Part shown: in pieces, positions 1 to 7,504 of the stretch
Layout: the number at the start of each line of letters is the position of its first letter
Position numbering within the stretch: the first letter of the stretch is position 1
Assembly (NCBI GenBank): GCA_900766645.1
Contig: CAAFWD010000070.1
Location: 1-13,800 of the forward strand
Length of the DNA stretch: 13,800 nt
Origin: an uncultured Cetobacterium sp.
GTDB lineage: Bacteria > Fusobacteriota > Fusobacteriia > Fusobacteriales > Fusobacteriaceae
Reading direction: 5' to 3'
The notes under the pieces: generated by a model
Told to the model about the DNA's origin: nothing
Databases searched by the model: none
What the model saw: only the letters and a program-made list of their open reading frames with translations
Made by a program: the position numbers and the translations under genes

Positions 1-682
1 AAAATATTAAATCATTTTTTTTTACTCTTTTATCGATTAACTCATATAAAATTTCATCAGCTAATTTATAAGAAAACCCTAATTCAGCCTCATCTGTTTG
101 CCCTTCCCAAAGGTCTGCACTTGGTTTTTTTTCTATTAATTCTTTTGGAACTCCCATATGTCTAGAAAGTTCCCAAATTTGAGTTTTATATAAGTCACCT
201 ATTGGATTTATTGCTGAAGCTCCATCTCCAAACTGAGTACTATAACCTAACAGCATCTCTGTTTTATTAGATGTTCCTAATACTAAAGCTTTTTCTTTGG
301 CTGAATAATCGAATAGAATACACATTCTTTCCCTTGCCATTCTATTTCCTTTTCTTAGACCATCCATATCTGGATTCATTTCAAAATAAGGTTCAACCAT
401 GGGTGTTATCTCTATTAATTTAGATCTAATCCCTAAGTCATCAACAACTAATTTTGCATGCTCTACACTCTCTTTACTAGAACTTTTATATGGCATTAAT
501 ATTCCTAAAACATTTTCAGGCCCAAAAGCTTTTGCTGCTAAATAAGCAACTATAGCTGAATCTATTCCTCCTGATAATCCAAGAACAACTTTATTAAAAC
601 CAACTTTATTAGCTTCCTCTCTTAAAAAATCCACTAATATTTTTTCTACTAAATTTAAATCTAAATCCAATTTACAACTCAT
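1..682 (-). CDS. nadE: NH3-dependent NAD+ synthetase, C-terminus cut off by the left window edge
   Basis: NadE amidates nicotinic acid adenine dinucleotide to NAD+ in the cytoplasm, using ATP, the last step of NAD synthesis. The visible 227 residues start at an ATG at 682, with AGGAG six bases upstream, and stay open to the window edge. Family signatures are clear: the N-type ATP pyrophosphatase loop SGGIDS at residues 37-42, GNRMARERM at 112-120, GTSNKTE at 136-142, FGDGASAINPIGD at 151-163, and KPSADLWEGQTDE at 186-198. Only about 36 residues precede the SGGIDS loop, so there is no N-terminal glutaminase (CN-hydrolase) domain. The enzyme is therefore expected to use free ammonia. It follows rbgA by 9 bases, and the rbgA stop TAG is part of the nadE ribosome binding site, which suggests translational coupling. 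The C-terminal end lies outside the window. Confidence 0.96.
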   Translation of the reverse strand, partial: MSCKLDLDLNLVEKILVDFLREEANKVGFNKVVLGLSGGIDSAIVAYLAAKAFGPENVLGILMPYKSSSKESVEHAKLVVDDLGIRSKLIEITPMVEPYFEMNPDMDGLRKGNRMARERMCILFDYSAKEKALVLGTSNKTEMLLGYSTQFGDGASAINPIGDLYKTQIWELSRHMGVPKELIEKKPSADLWEGQTDEAELGFSYKLADEILYELIDKRVKKNDLIF

Positions 683-691
683 ACTATTCTC

Positions 692-1588
692 CTATTTGTA
701 TAATTCTTTTAGTTTCTCTGCGATATCTCTATCCAATCCAAACTTTCCTAATTTACAAGCTCTATAATCTCTTAAAAGTGTGTATGTAGCTTGTTGCACA
801 TTTAGATTTCCACCTTTTTGAAGCATATTCATTCTTAAAGCAATAGCTTCTATTATTCCACCTGTCACTTGTTCAAAATCCTCATCTAACAGTTTGTATT
901 TATTTTTTAATATATCTTTCATTCCATAAGCTAACATCTTGTCTATTAGTACACATGCTACCTCATCTATTGGAAGAATCTCATCTCTTATAGCACCAGA
1001 AATAGCTAAGTTATATCCTACTTCTTCGTTCTCAAATTTTGGCCATAAAATTCCTGGAGTATCTAAAAGTTCTAATCCCTCTTTTATTCTAATCCACTGT
1101 TTTCCTCTTGTAAATCCTGGCTTATTTCCTACTCCAGCACTATTTTTACCAACTATTCTATTTATCAGTCTAGATTTACCAACGTTTGGAATTCCCGCTA
1201 CCATAAGTCTAGTATTAACTTTTCTTAATCCCTTTTTCAGAAGTCTCTCTTTTTTCTCTTTGGAAACTTTATCAATTATAGAGTATAGCATCTTCATATT
1301 GAATCCAGTTTCTGCTGAAAGTTCTAAAACTTCATCTGCAAAGTTATTTTCTTTAAAGAATTTTTTCCAATAATTAATTTCCTCTTTTGTAACTAAATCT
1401 GCTTTATTTATTACAATTACTCTTTTTTTATGTTTTGCAAATTTAGCTATGTCTGGATTTTTACTTGATAGAGGAATTCTGGCATCTACAATCTCTAGAA
1501 CTATGTCTATTAAAGGCATATTTTCCTTTATTAAGTCTTTTGTTTTTTTCATATGTCCTGGATACCAGTTTATTTTTGTCATTGCCAT
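692..1588 (-). CDS. rbgA: Ribosome biogenesis GTPase YlqF/RbgA
   Basis: RbgA (YlqF) is a circularly permuted GTPase that binds late 50S ribosomal precursors and helps them mature. The 298-residue product has the permuted motif order of the family: G4 NKAD at 61-64, G5 SAETG at 91-95, then G1 GIPNVGKS at 132-139, the switch region PGFTRGKQ at 157-164 and G3 DTPG at 176-179. The opening INWYPGHMKK is also typical. The C-terminal part (about 200-298) corresponds to the family's RNA-binding helical domain, and the length is normal. The ATG at 1588 has AGAGGTG seven bases upstream. A second ATG two codons later is less well spaced. It lies 12 bases after rsmI and 9 bases before nadE, alongside two rRNA methyltransferases, which fits a ribosome assembly role. 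Confidence 0.96.
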   Translation of the reverse strand: MAMTKINWYPGHMKKTKDLIKENMPLIDIVLEIVDARIPLSSKNPDIAKFAKHKKRVIVINKADLVTKEEINYWKKFFKENNFADEVLELSAETGFNMKMLYSIIDKVSKEKKERLLKKGLRKVNTRLMVAGIPNVGKSRLINRIVGKNSAGVGNKPGFTRGKQWIRIKEGLELLDTPGILWPKFENEEVGYNLAISGAIRDEILPIDEVACVLIDKMLAYGMKDILKNKYKLLDEDFEQVTGGIIEAIALRMNMLQKGGNLNVQQATYTLLRDYRACKLGKFGLDRDIAEKLKELYK

Positions 1589-1600
1589 GTTACTTCACCT

Positions 1601-2266
1601 CTATTTTTCATTACCTTTTATTAGAAGAACTATCTCTCCTTTAATCGGATTTTTTTCTAATCTCTCTATTAATTCTGTTGTTGTTCCTCTCATTATCTCT
1701 TCGTAAATTTTTGTAATTTCTCTTACTATTACAACTTCTCTTACACCCATAAAAGTTTCAATATCTTTTAAAGTTTTTTCAATTCTATAAGGTGATTCAA
1801 ATATTATTATTGCTCTTTCCTCTGACGCTAAAGCTTTTAATAAAGTTTGTCTGCCTTTTTTCTTAGGTAAAAATCCCTCAAAACAAAATCTTCTCATTGA
1901 TATTCCTGCTACAGAAGCTGCTGCAGTCATTGCACTTGCACCTGGAATTGGAATAACTTTAATCCCTCTTTTTAATGCTTCATCTACTACTTCAAATCCT
2001 GGATCTGATATACACGGAGTTCCTGCATCCGTTACAAGAGCTATCTTATTTCCATTCTCTAGCATATTTGCTATATTTGCTACTTGATGCATCTTTGTAT
2101 GCTCATCATATCTATTCACAATTTTGTCTATCCCTAAGTGATTTAAAAGCTTTTTAGTTACTCTTGTATCCTCAGCAAAAACAAAATCAACCTCTTCTAG
2201 AGTTTTTATTGCTCTTAAGGTAATATCATCTAAATTCCCTATGGGAGTTGCCACTATATAAAGCAT
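1601..2266 (-). CDS. rsmI: 16S rRNA (cytidine-1402-2'-O)-methyltransferase RsmI, short form
   Basis: RsmI 2'-O-methylates C1402 in the decoding centre of 16S rRNA, using SAM. The 221-residue protein belongs to the tetrapyrrole-methylase-like fold. It shows YIVATPIGNLDDIT at 3-16, AEDTR at 31-35, VTDAGTPCISDPG at 78-90, PIPGASA at 106-112, FEGFLPKKKGR at 129-139, ESPYR at 157-161 and REITKIYEE at 182-190. The C-terminal segment of about 50 residues found in the E. coli enzyme (about 286 residues) is absent. The stop is only 12 bases from rbgA, so there is no room for a frameshifted tail, and the short form looks natural. The ATG at 2266 has GAGG six bases upstream. It follows the S41 protease gene by 13 bases. 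Confidence 0.95.
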   Translation of the reverse strand: MLYIVATPIGNLDDITLRAIKTLEEVDFVFAEDTRVTKKLLNHLGIDKIVNRYDEHTKMHQVANIANMLENGNKIALVTDAGTPCISDPGFEVVDEALKRGIKVIPIPGASAMTAAASVAGISMRRFCFEGFLPKKKGRQTLLKALASEERAIIIFESPYRIEKTLKDIETFMGVREVVIVREITKIYEEIMRGTTTELIERLEKNPIKGEIVLLIKGNEK

Positions 2267-2279
2267 ATCTTTCCTCTCT

Positions 2280-3572
2280 TTAATCTTTTTTATCTATTAA
2301 TTTTTGCATCTCTAAAACTGCTCTATCAAGTTGTATATCATTTTTAGAGATTATTTTTTCTGCTTCTTTTTCACCTTTTATTTCTTTTATTATTTCATCT
2401 CTGTTCTCTTTTGTATCTTTTTCATTTATATTAGTTACAAAACCATTAAAGAATAAGAAATCATCATTTTCTTCTACTACTATATCAGGAGTAATCCCTA
2501 TCCCATGAATAGAAATTCCATTAGGAGTATAATATTTTGCTATTGTTAATTTTATTCCATCTCCATCTGGAAGTGGTAATAATGTTTGAACACTTCCCTT
2601 ACCAAAACTTTTTTCCCCTATTAATATTCCTCTTTTATAATCTTTAACTGCTCCCGATACAATTTCTGATGCAGAAGCACTTCCCTCATTTATTAATATT
2701 ATTAATGGAAAGTTTCCGTAATATTTTCCTTCTCTCATAGCAATCTCTTCTTGTCCTGATTTTCCTTTTGTACTTACAATTTTTCCCTCAGGGATGAACA
2801 TTGATGCTATTTTTACGGCCTCATTTAAAGATCCTCCAGGATTACTTCTTAAATCAAAAATAACTCCTTTAGCTCCTTTTTTTAAAAGTGATTTAAGATC
2901 TTTTTCTATATCTTTAGATACTCCATCGCCAAATTGTGTTAATCTTAAGTAACCTATATTTTTATCTATCATTCTACTTTTTACATATTTTAACTCTATG
3001 ATCGCTCTTTTTAATTCAACTTCTTGAGTTTTATCTTTTTCTTTAGCATCTTCTCTATATACTGTTAATTTTACTGCAGTTCCAGGCTCACCTTTTAACC
3101 TTTTTACGCTCTCTTCGCTAGTCAGATTATAAGTGCTCTCTCCATCAATCGCTATGATTTTATCCTTTGCTTTTATTCCAGCTAAATAAGCAGGTGTATC
3201 CTCTATTGGAGATACAACTATTAATGGTTCTTCAGCTTTTTTCTGAATTACCATTCCTACTCCAGCGTATTTACCCTCTATATCCTCTTTAAAACTTTCT
3301 AATTCATCTTTTGTAAAATATGTTGAATGTGGATCATCTAAAGAGTTCATCATCCCTTTTAATGCTCCTTGCATAAGAGTCGTATTTGTAGGATCTTTTC
3401 CATCTTCTCCACCAACATGATTTTCTTTTATAATATTCATTATATCTGAAAGCTCTTTTAGCTCTTTTATATTTGCAATGAATCCATTGTCCACAGAATA
3501 AGATGCTGTGTTAACAAATAACATTCCCGATAAAAGTAGTGTTACTCCAGTATTTCTTAACAGTTTTATCAT
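2280..3572 (-). CDS. S41-family C-terminal processing protease (CtpA/Prc type) with PDZ domain
   Basis: This is an exported serine protease of the carboxyl-terminal processing family, 430 residues long. Residues 1 to about 25 form a signal peptide or membrane anchor with a hydrophobic core (TLLLSGMLFV), so it should act outside the cytoplasmic membrane. A PDZ domain covers roughly 98-175, and the S41 catalytic domain follows, with FDLRSNPGGSLNEAV at 239-253. Aligned by eye to E. coli Prc (Ser430, Lys455), the catalytic residues are Ser300 in GSASASEI and Lys325 in FGKGSVQ, with Gln329 as the likely third member. The 25-residue Ser-Lys spacing matches. The C-terminal tail of about 60 residues is charged and helical. 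The start at 3572 has a strong AGGAGG six bases upstream and overlaps the tlyA stop by 4 bases (ATGA). The substrates cannot be told. Family members trim or degrade envelope proteins, including cell-wall hydrolases, which would suit this neighbourhood. Confidence 0.94.
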   Translation of the reverse strand: MIKLLRNTGVTLLLSGMLFVNTASYSVDNGFIANIKELKELSDIMNIIKENHVGGEDGKDPTNTTLMQGALKGMMNSLDDPHSTYFTKDELESFKEDIEGKYAGVGMVIQKKAEEPLIVVSPIEDTPAYLAGIKAKDKIIAIDGESTYNLTSEESVKRLKGEPGTAVKLTVYREDAKEKDKTQEVELKRAIIELKYVKSRMIDKNIGYLRLTQFGDGVSKDIEKDLKSLLKKGAKGVIFDLRSNPGGSLNEAVKIASMFIPEGKIVSTKGKSGQEEIAMREGKYYGNFPLIILINEGSASASEIVSGAVKDYKRGILIGEKSFGKGSVQTLLPLPDGDGIKLTIAKYYTPNGISIHGIGITPDIVVEENDDFLFFNGFVTNINEKDTKENRDEIIKEIKGEKEAEKIISKNDIQLDRAVLEMQKLIDKKD

Positions 3573-4375
3573 ATAGCTCCTCCTAGGTTCTTTCCTAATT
3601 TTACAACAGAATCAATATTTACTTGAGTATCTTCCCTTCCTATTTCAAATAATGAAATATACTCTATGTTTCCTTTTGTTCCTGTTATAGGTGAGTAATC
3701 TAGTGCTTTTAATCTAAGTCCTGATTTTTTTGCTTCTTCTACTACTAATTCTATTGCCATAAGGTGCTTTTTACTATCTTTAACTATTCCACCCTTTTCT
3801 ATATTTTCTTTTCCCACTTCAAATTGTGGTTTTATTAAAGCCATCAGCTTTGTATCTTCATGGAAAAATTTTACTAAATGTTCTATTACTTTAGTTATAG
3901 ATATAAAAGAAACATCCATTACAATATAATCAACTTTTCTATTATCTAATTGATCTAATGTTAAATCTTTTATATGAGTGTTTTCTAAAGATTTTACTTT
4001 ATTATTATTTCTTAATTTCCAATCTAATTGATTTGTTCCAACATCTACAGCATATACATAGTCTGCTCCATTTTGTAATGAACAATCTGTAAATCCTCCT
4101 GTTGACGAACCTACATCTAAAATAATTTTATTATTAAAATCTAAATTAAATACATTTATTGCCTTTTCTAACTTTAAACCTCCACGGCTAACATATTTAC
4201 ATGCATCACCTTTAACTCTTATAACTGGTTCTTCATCTATCTTTATAGATGTTCCTGGTTTATCTATCTTTTTATCATTCACTATAACTAATCCTGCCAT
4301 TATAGCTCTTTTTGCTTTTTCTCTAGTGTCATAAAATCCTTTTTCAACTAGTAGAACATCTACTCTTTCCTTCAT
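3569..4375 (-). CDS. tlyA: TlyA-family rRNA 2'-O-methyltransferase (S4 + RrmJ/FtsJ domains)
   Basis: TlyA proteins methylate the 2'-OH of cytidines in ribosomal RNA. Classical members modify 16S C1409, 23S C1920 or both, and databases often call them 'hemolysin A'. The 268-residue product has an N-terminal S4 RNA-binding domain at about 3-60, the linker YVSRGGLKLEKAI at 61-73 and a Rossmann methyltransferase domain with the SAM loop DVGSSTGGFTDC at 87-98. MDVSFIS at 153-159 and IKPQFEVGKENIEKGGIV at 181-198 follow, then GTKGNIEY at 232-239. Asp154, Lys182 and Glu238 are candidates for the K-D-K-E catalytic set. The ATG at 4375 has GAAGGA about nine bases upstream and overlaps the HD-gene stop by one base (TAATG). 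The overlap with the protease gene downstream is 4 bases. Which nucleotide it modifies is not decidable here. Confidence 0.94.
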   Translation of the reverse strand: MKERVDVLLVEKGFYDTREKAKRAIMAGLVIVNDKKIDKPGTSIKIDEEPVIRVKGDACKYVSRGGLKLEKAINVFNLDFNNKIILDVGSSTGGFTDCSLQNGADYVYAVDVGTNQLDWKLRNNNKVKSLENTHIKDLTLDQLDNRKVDYIVMDVSFISITKVIEHLVKFFHEDTKLMALIKPQFEVGKENIEKGGIVKDSKKHLMAIELVVEEAKKSGLRLKALDYSPITGTKGNIEYISLFEIGREDTQVNIDSVVKLGKNLGGAI

Positions 4376-5205
4376 TAATTCCCATCCTTCACAAAAATCT
4401 TAGAGTCCTCTAAATAATTTAAAAGAGGATTTTCTAATATTAAATTTCTAAATCCTTGTTTATCAACAGCTCTTATTAACTTTTCTGTTTCTCTCACACG
4501 TTTAGTAAAGAAATCATCACCAATCGGTATTTTTTTCTTACTTTTATAATAACCTATTAATTGTTTTGTATTTTTTAATCTTAGCTCATGTTTAGCTCTT
4601 TTCAATCTATCCTTTATAACTCCAGTTGTACAATTAAATCTTTTTGCTACTTCATCAATATTCAATCCATCATTCATAAATCTCAAGATTTTATCTGCTC
4701 CAATAGGGTTTATTCTATGATATTTTGCTGAATACATATCTGCTCTATGAACTATATGTGCTTCCTTTGTATTAGGTTGAATTTTTCCCCATTTCCCATG
4801 ATGAGATATAACTATATGTGTTATATTTTTTTTGATTTTTTCATCAATTTTTAAACCTAATTGTTCTTCTATATCTCCTAGTACTCTTTCTGCTTCTTTT
4901 ATTATGTATTCTGGCTTTTTTATCATCATTTGAGAATGAGATAATTTTTCATCTGCCTTTCTAATACTACCCTTACTTAAATCATGTATTATTACTCCGA
5001 CTACTATTGAAAAGAAATCTATTCTTTCTCTTGCTTCTCTTAAGTCTCTGTAGTCTCTTCTAATTTCTTCAAAAGATATTTTCAACACATCATATGTATG
5101 TGTTGTTACCTTTACCCCTTGATCATCATAGTGGTCCAAGTCTAAAACCATTTCATGATTTAAAAGTAACTGGATAAACTTTAGTGCGTTACTATTTTTC
5201 GCCAT
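4375..5205 (-). CDS. HD-domain phosphohydrolase/nuclease-like protein with C-terminal helix-turn-helix, function unknown
   Basis: I do not recognise a named gene. The 276-residue product (from the ATG at 5205) has an HD-type metal-binding domain: His36 in TTHTYDV, His74-Asp75 in IIHDLSKG, His90, His135-His136 in ISHHGKWG and Asp156 in VHRADMYSAK. The segment from 130 to about 163 resembles the HD domain of the 3'-5' exoribonuclease YhaM, but the OB-fold that precedes it in YhaM is missing. At about 180-212 follows a segment like sigma-70 region 4 (IDEVAKRFNCTTGVIKDRLKRAKHEL), which suggests nucleic acid binding. The remaining 60 residues are basic, then acidic. The start is chosen because GAGGG sits eight bases upstream, whereas an in-frame TTG at 5220 has no such site. 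It overlaps dxs by 14 bases and tlyA by one. Neighbours in RNA metabolism make an RNA substrate attractive, but that is inference. Confidence 0.85.
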   Translation of the reverse strand: MAKNSNALKFIQLLLNHEMVLDLDHYDDQGVKVTTHTYDVLKISFEEIRRDYRDLREARERIDFFSIVVGVIIHDLSKGSIRKADEKLSHSQMMIKKPEYIIKEAERVLGDIEEQLGLKIDEKIKKNITHIVISHHGKWGKIQPNTKEAHIVHRADMYSAKYHRINPIGADKILRFMNDGLNIDEVAKRFNCTTGVIKDRLKRAKHELRLKNTKQLIGYYKSKKKIPIGDDFFTKRVRETEKLIRAVDKQGFRNLILENPLLNYLEDSKIFVKDGN

Positions 5206-7009
5206 TAATGCTACCCTCAATTCTATCTATTAATTTTTTTCCTTTTAAACTGTAATCTTCTAGCAAGCTATCTCTAGCTCCATGAGGAACCGAAATAGTA
5301 TCTAGCCCAATTATATTTATATTAATGTTATTTTTTTTCTTATTTATAAATTCAAGTACTTCAAATCCAAATCCGCCTCTAAAATATCCATCTTCTAGAG
5401 TGAATATGTTTTCATATTTATTTAATTCTTCTTCTAAAAAGTTTTCATCCAAAGGTCTAATTGATGAGCAACTTACTATAGTTCCATCCAATCCTTTTTC
5501 CTTTAGTTGTTCATGTACAGCTAAAATTTCTTTCAACATAGCTCCAGTTGCTAAATATAGATTTTTTTTCCCATTAACAACTTCTTTCCACTTACCAATT
5601 TCAAATTTTATCTCTTTTCCTAATTCAAATGCTTTTCCTCTTGGAAATCTTACTGCTAAAGGTCCACTTTGAAAATCTTTTGAAATCTCTATTACCTCTT
5701 CAAGTTCTTTTCCTGTTGTTGGGGCTATAACAGTATAATTTGGCAAACTTAAAAACATATTTAAATCATGAATTCCCTGATGTGTTTTCCCATCTTCCCC
5801 TACTATTCCAGCTCTATCTATTATAAATCTAACTGGTAAATTTTGAAGTGCAACATCATGGATCATTTGATCATATGCTCTTTGGAAAAATGTTGAATAT
5901 ATAGCAACATATGGTTTTTTCCCAGAAATAGCTAATCCTGCAGCATATGTAACTGCATGTCCTTCAGCAATTCCTACATCTATACATCTATTCGGTATTC
6001 TTTTTTCAAATTCTCCTAATCCTGTTCCTTTAATCATTGCTGCTGATATTGCATAAATATCATTGTCTTTTTCTGCTAACTCCACTAATTTTGTCCCAAA
6101 AATATTAGAGTATGTATTATCCCCCTTTTGAACTTCACCAGTTTCTAAATCAAAAGGTGCAACACCATGGAATTTTTCCTTATTTTCTTCTGCAAATTGA
6201 TAGCCTTTTCCTTTTTCAGTTTTTACATGAATAAAAACTGGACCTTTCATCTCTTTAGCTGCAGTTAATGCTCTTATTAACTCCTCTAAATTATGTCCAT
6301 CTATAACTCCTAAAAATTGATACCCTAAAATTTCAGATATGCTTGATGGTAAAAAGAATTGTTTTACAGAAGTTTCCATCCTCTCTAATAAGCTCTTTAC
6401 TTGCTTTCCACCTTTAACTTTATCCACAATACTTCTAATGTCATTTCTAATACTCATGTAGGTATTACTTATCATCAATTTACCAAAAAAATTAGATAAC
6501 GCTCCTACATTTTTCCCTATAGACATCTCATTATCATTCAGTATAACTATTAAATTTTTTATCTTATCACCAATATTATTTAATGCTTCTAGTGAATGTC
6601 CATTTGCTATTGAAGCATCACCAATAACAACTATAACTTTACTGTCAGGATTAGCTTCCGCAATTCCTGCTCCTGCAGATAATGCACTTCCTGCATGTCC
6701 TGCTATAAAAAAATCAAATTCACTTTCTTTAGGATCTGAAAAAGGTCCTATTCCCCCTTTTTTCCTTAAAGTAGAAAATTTCTTTTCTCTTCCTGTTAAT
6801 AGCTTATGAACATATGATTGATGTCCTACATCAAATAACAATTTATCTTTAGGGAGCTGAAAAACCTCATGTATTGCTTGAGTAAGTTCAACAACTCCTA
6901 AATTTGGAGCCAAATGTCCTCCATTTTTACTCGTTATCTCTATTAAAGTTTTTCTTATTTTCTCACTTTCATTTGTTAATTCTTCAATGTATTTTTTATC
7001 TAATCTCAT
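5192..7009 (-). CDS. dxs: 1-deoxy-D-xylulose-5-phosphate synthase, divergent motifs
   Basis: Dxs condenses pyruvate and glyceraldehyde-3-phosphate, with thiamine diphosphate, to DXP, the entry to the MEP isoprenoid pathway and so to undecaprenyl carrier lipid. From the ATG at 7009 it is 605 residues, the usual length. Visible signatures, numbered from this start: GGHLAPNLG at 30-38, WDVGHQ-like FDVGHQSYVHK at 59-69, NDNEMSIGKNVGAL at 158-171, GVIDGHN at 234-240, KGKGYQFAE at 267-275, AEGHAVTYAAG at 348-358 with the catalytic Glu349, YSTFFQRAYDQ at 371-381 and EDGKTHQGIHD at 405-415. The TPP motif reads GDASIANG instead of the usual GDGA. AAGGA lies eight bases before 7009. An ATG three codons earlier at 7018 has no usable site. 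The DUF212 gene ends 11 bases upstream. Confidence 0.93.
   Translation of the reverse strand: MRLDKKYIEELTNESEKIRKTLIEITSKNGGHLAPNLGVVELTQAIHEVFQLPKDKLLFDVGHQSYVHKLLTGREKKFSTLRKKGGIGPFSDPKESEFDFFIAGHAGSALSAGAGIAEANPDSKVIVVIGDASIANGHSLEALNNIGDKIKNLIVILNDNEMSIGKNVGALSNFFGKLMISNTYMSIRNDIRSIVDKVKGGKQVKSLLERMETSVKQFFLPSSISEILGYQFLGVIDGHNLEELIRALTAAKEMKGPVFIHVKTEKGKGYQFAEENKEKFHGVAPFDLETGEVQKGDNTYSNIFGTKLVELAEKDNDIYAISAAMIKGTGLGEFEKRIPNRCIDVGIAEGHAVTYAAGLAISGKKPYVAIYSTFFQRAYDQMIHDVALQNLPVRFIIDRAGIVGEDGKTHQGIHDLNMFLSLPNYTVIAPTTGKELEEVIEISKDFQSGPLAVRFPRGKAFELGKEIKFEIGKWKEVVNGKKNLYLATGAMLKEILAVHEQLKEKGLDGTIVSCSSIRPLDENFLEEELNKYENIFTLEDGYFRGGFGFEVLEFINKKKNNININIIGLDTISVPHGARDSLLEDYSLKGKKLIDRIEGSINGEK
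5206..5218 (-). promoter_or_regulatory. Ribosome binding site that decides the HD-HTH gene start
   Basis: GAGGG at 5218-5214 on the minus strand lies eight bases before the ATG at 5205, inside the last codons of dxs. It favours this ATG over the in-frame TTG at 5220, which would begin two bases before the site and has no purine-rich site upstream. Confidence 0.7.
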
Positions 7010-7022
7010 ATTTTCCATCCTT
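7010..7022 (-). promoter_or_regulatory. Ribosome binding site that decides the dxs start
   Basis: AAGGA occupies 7022-7018 on the minus strand, eight bases before the ATG at 7009. It overlaps the stop codon of the DUF212 gene (7023-7021), so translation of the two genes may be coupled. The alternative ATG at 7018 begins on the last A of this site and has nothing comparable further upstream at suitable spacing. Confidence 0.75.
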
Positions 7023-7482
7023 AAGCTTGAATATAACCTTTAAAAATAAAGGCTACAACCACTCCCAATATAGCTCCGACTAAAACTTCAAAAGGGCTAT
7101 GACCTAATAACTCTTTCAATTTTTCATCGTGCAGTTTTTCTCCTATTTTAGCTGAAAATTTGTCTATTAATGTATTTAATAATCCTGCATGTTTTCCAGC
7201 AGCTCTTCTTATCCCTGCTGCATCATACATTACTACTCCCGCCAACACAAAAGATATTGCAAAAGCTATACTTTCTGTCCCTTGAGACAACCCGATAGCC
7301 GTACTTAATGCCGACATTGTTGATGAGTGGGAGCTTGGCATTCCACCAGTTTCAAAAATTCTTTTCATATTTAATTTTTTATCAATAAATATTGTTGTTA
7401 CTACCTTATAAAACTGAGCTATAAACCAAGCTACAAATACTACGTCCAAAATTCTATTACCTAAAATTATTCCCTTTTCCAT
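7021..7482 (-). CDS. Divergent PAP2 family (DUF212/YuiD-like) membrane protein
   Basis: This 153-residue protein matches the small membrane family called divergent PAP2 or DUF212, whose biochemical role is not settled. The signatures are GGMPSSHSSTMSAL at 46-59, MYDAAGIRRAAGKHA at 85-99 and LKELLGHSPFEVLVGAILG at 122-140. These resemble the phosphatase motifs of PAP2 lipid phosphatases (SGHS and a distal His), with His52 and possibly His98 or His128 as metal-free catalytic candidates. Hydrophobic stretches at about 6-31, 56-88 and 132-147 indicate three to four membrane segments. The ATG at 7482 has only a GGGG-type ribosome binding site four bases away, weaker than its neighbours. It sits directly before dxs, so a role in polyprenyl-phosphate turnover is possible, but the sequence does not prove it. 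Confidence 0.9.
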   Translation of the reverse strand: MEKGIILGNRILDVVFVAWFIAQFYKVVTTIFIDKKLNMKRIFETGGMPSSHSSTMSALSTAIGLSQGTESIAFAISFVLAGVVMYDAAGIRRAAGKHAGLLNTLIDKFSAKIGEKLHDEKLKELLGHSPFEVLVGAILGVVVAFIFKGYIQA

Positions 7483-7504
7483 AGTTCCCCACTCTCTTTT
7501 ATTT

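Noticed and set aside
15..23. Run of nine T bases (A on the coding strand), considered as a phase-variable tract or a terminator tail
   Set aside because: It encodes lysines inside nadE. Similar runs are frequent across this AT-rich window, and no hairpin precedes it in the direction of transcription.
939..1373. Plus-strand open frame of 144 codons opposite rbgA
   Set aside because: It is antisense to the conserved GTPase gene and its Ser/Phe/Leu/Pro-rich product looks like the complement of a Lys/Glu-rich gene. It has no recognisable motif.
5325..5672. Plus-strand open frame of 115 codons opposite dxs
   Set aside because: It lies wholly inside the conserved C-terminal part of dxs, and its composition (runs of Phe and Ser) is typical of an antisense shadow in AT-rich DNA.
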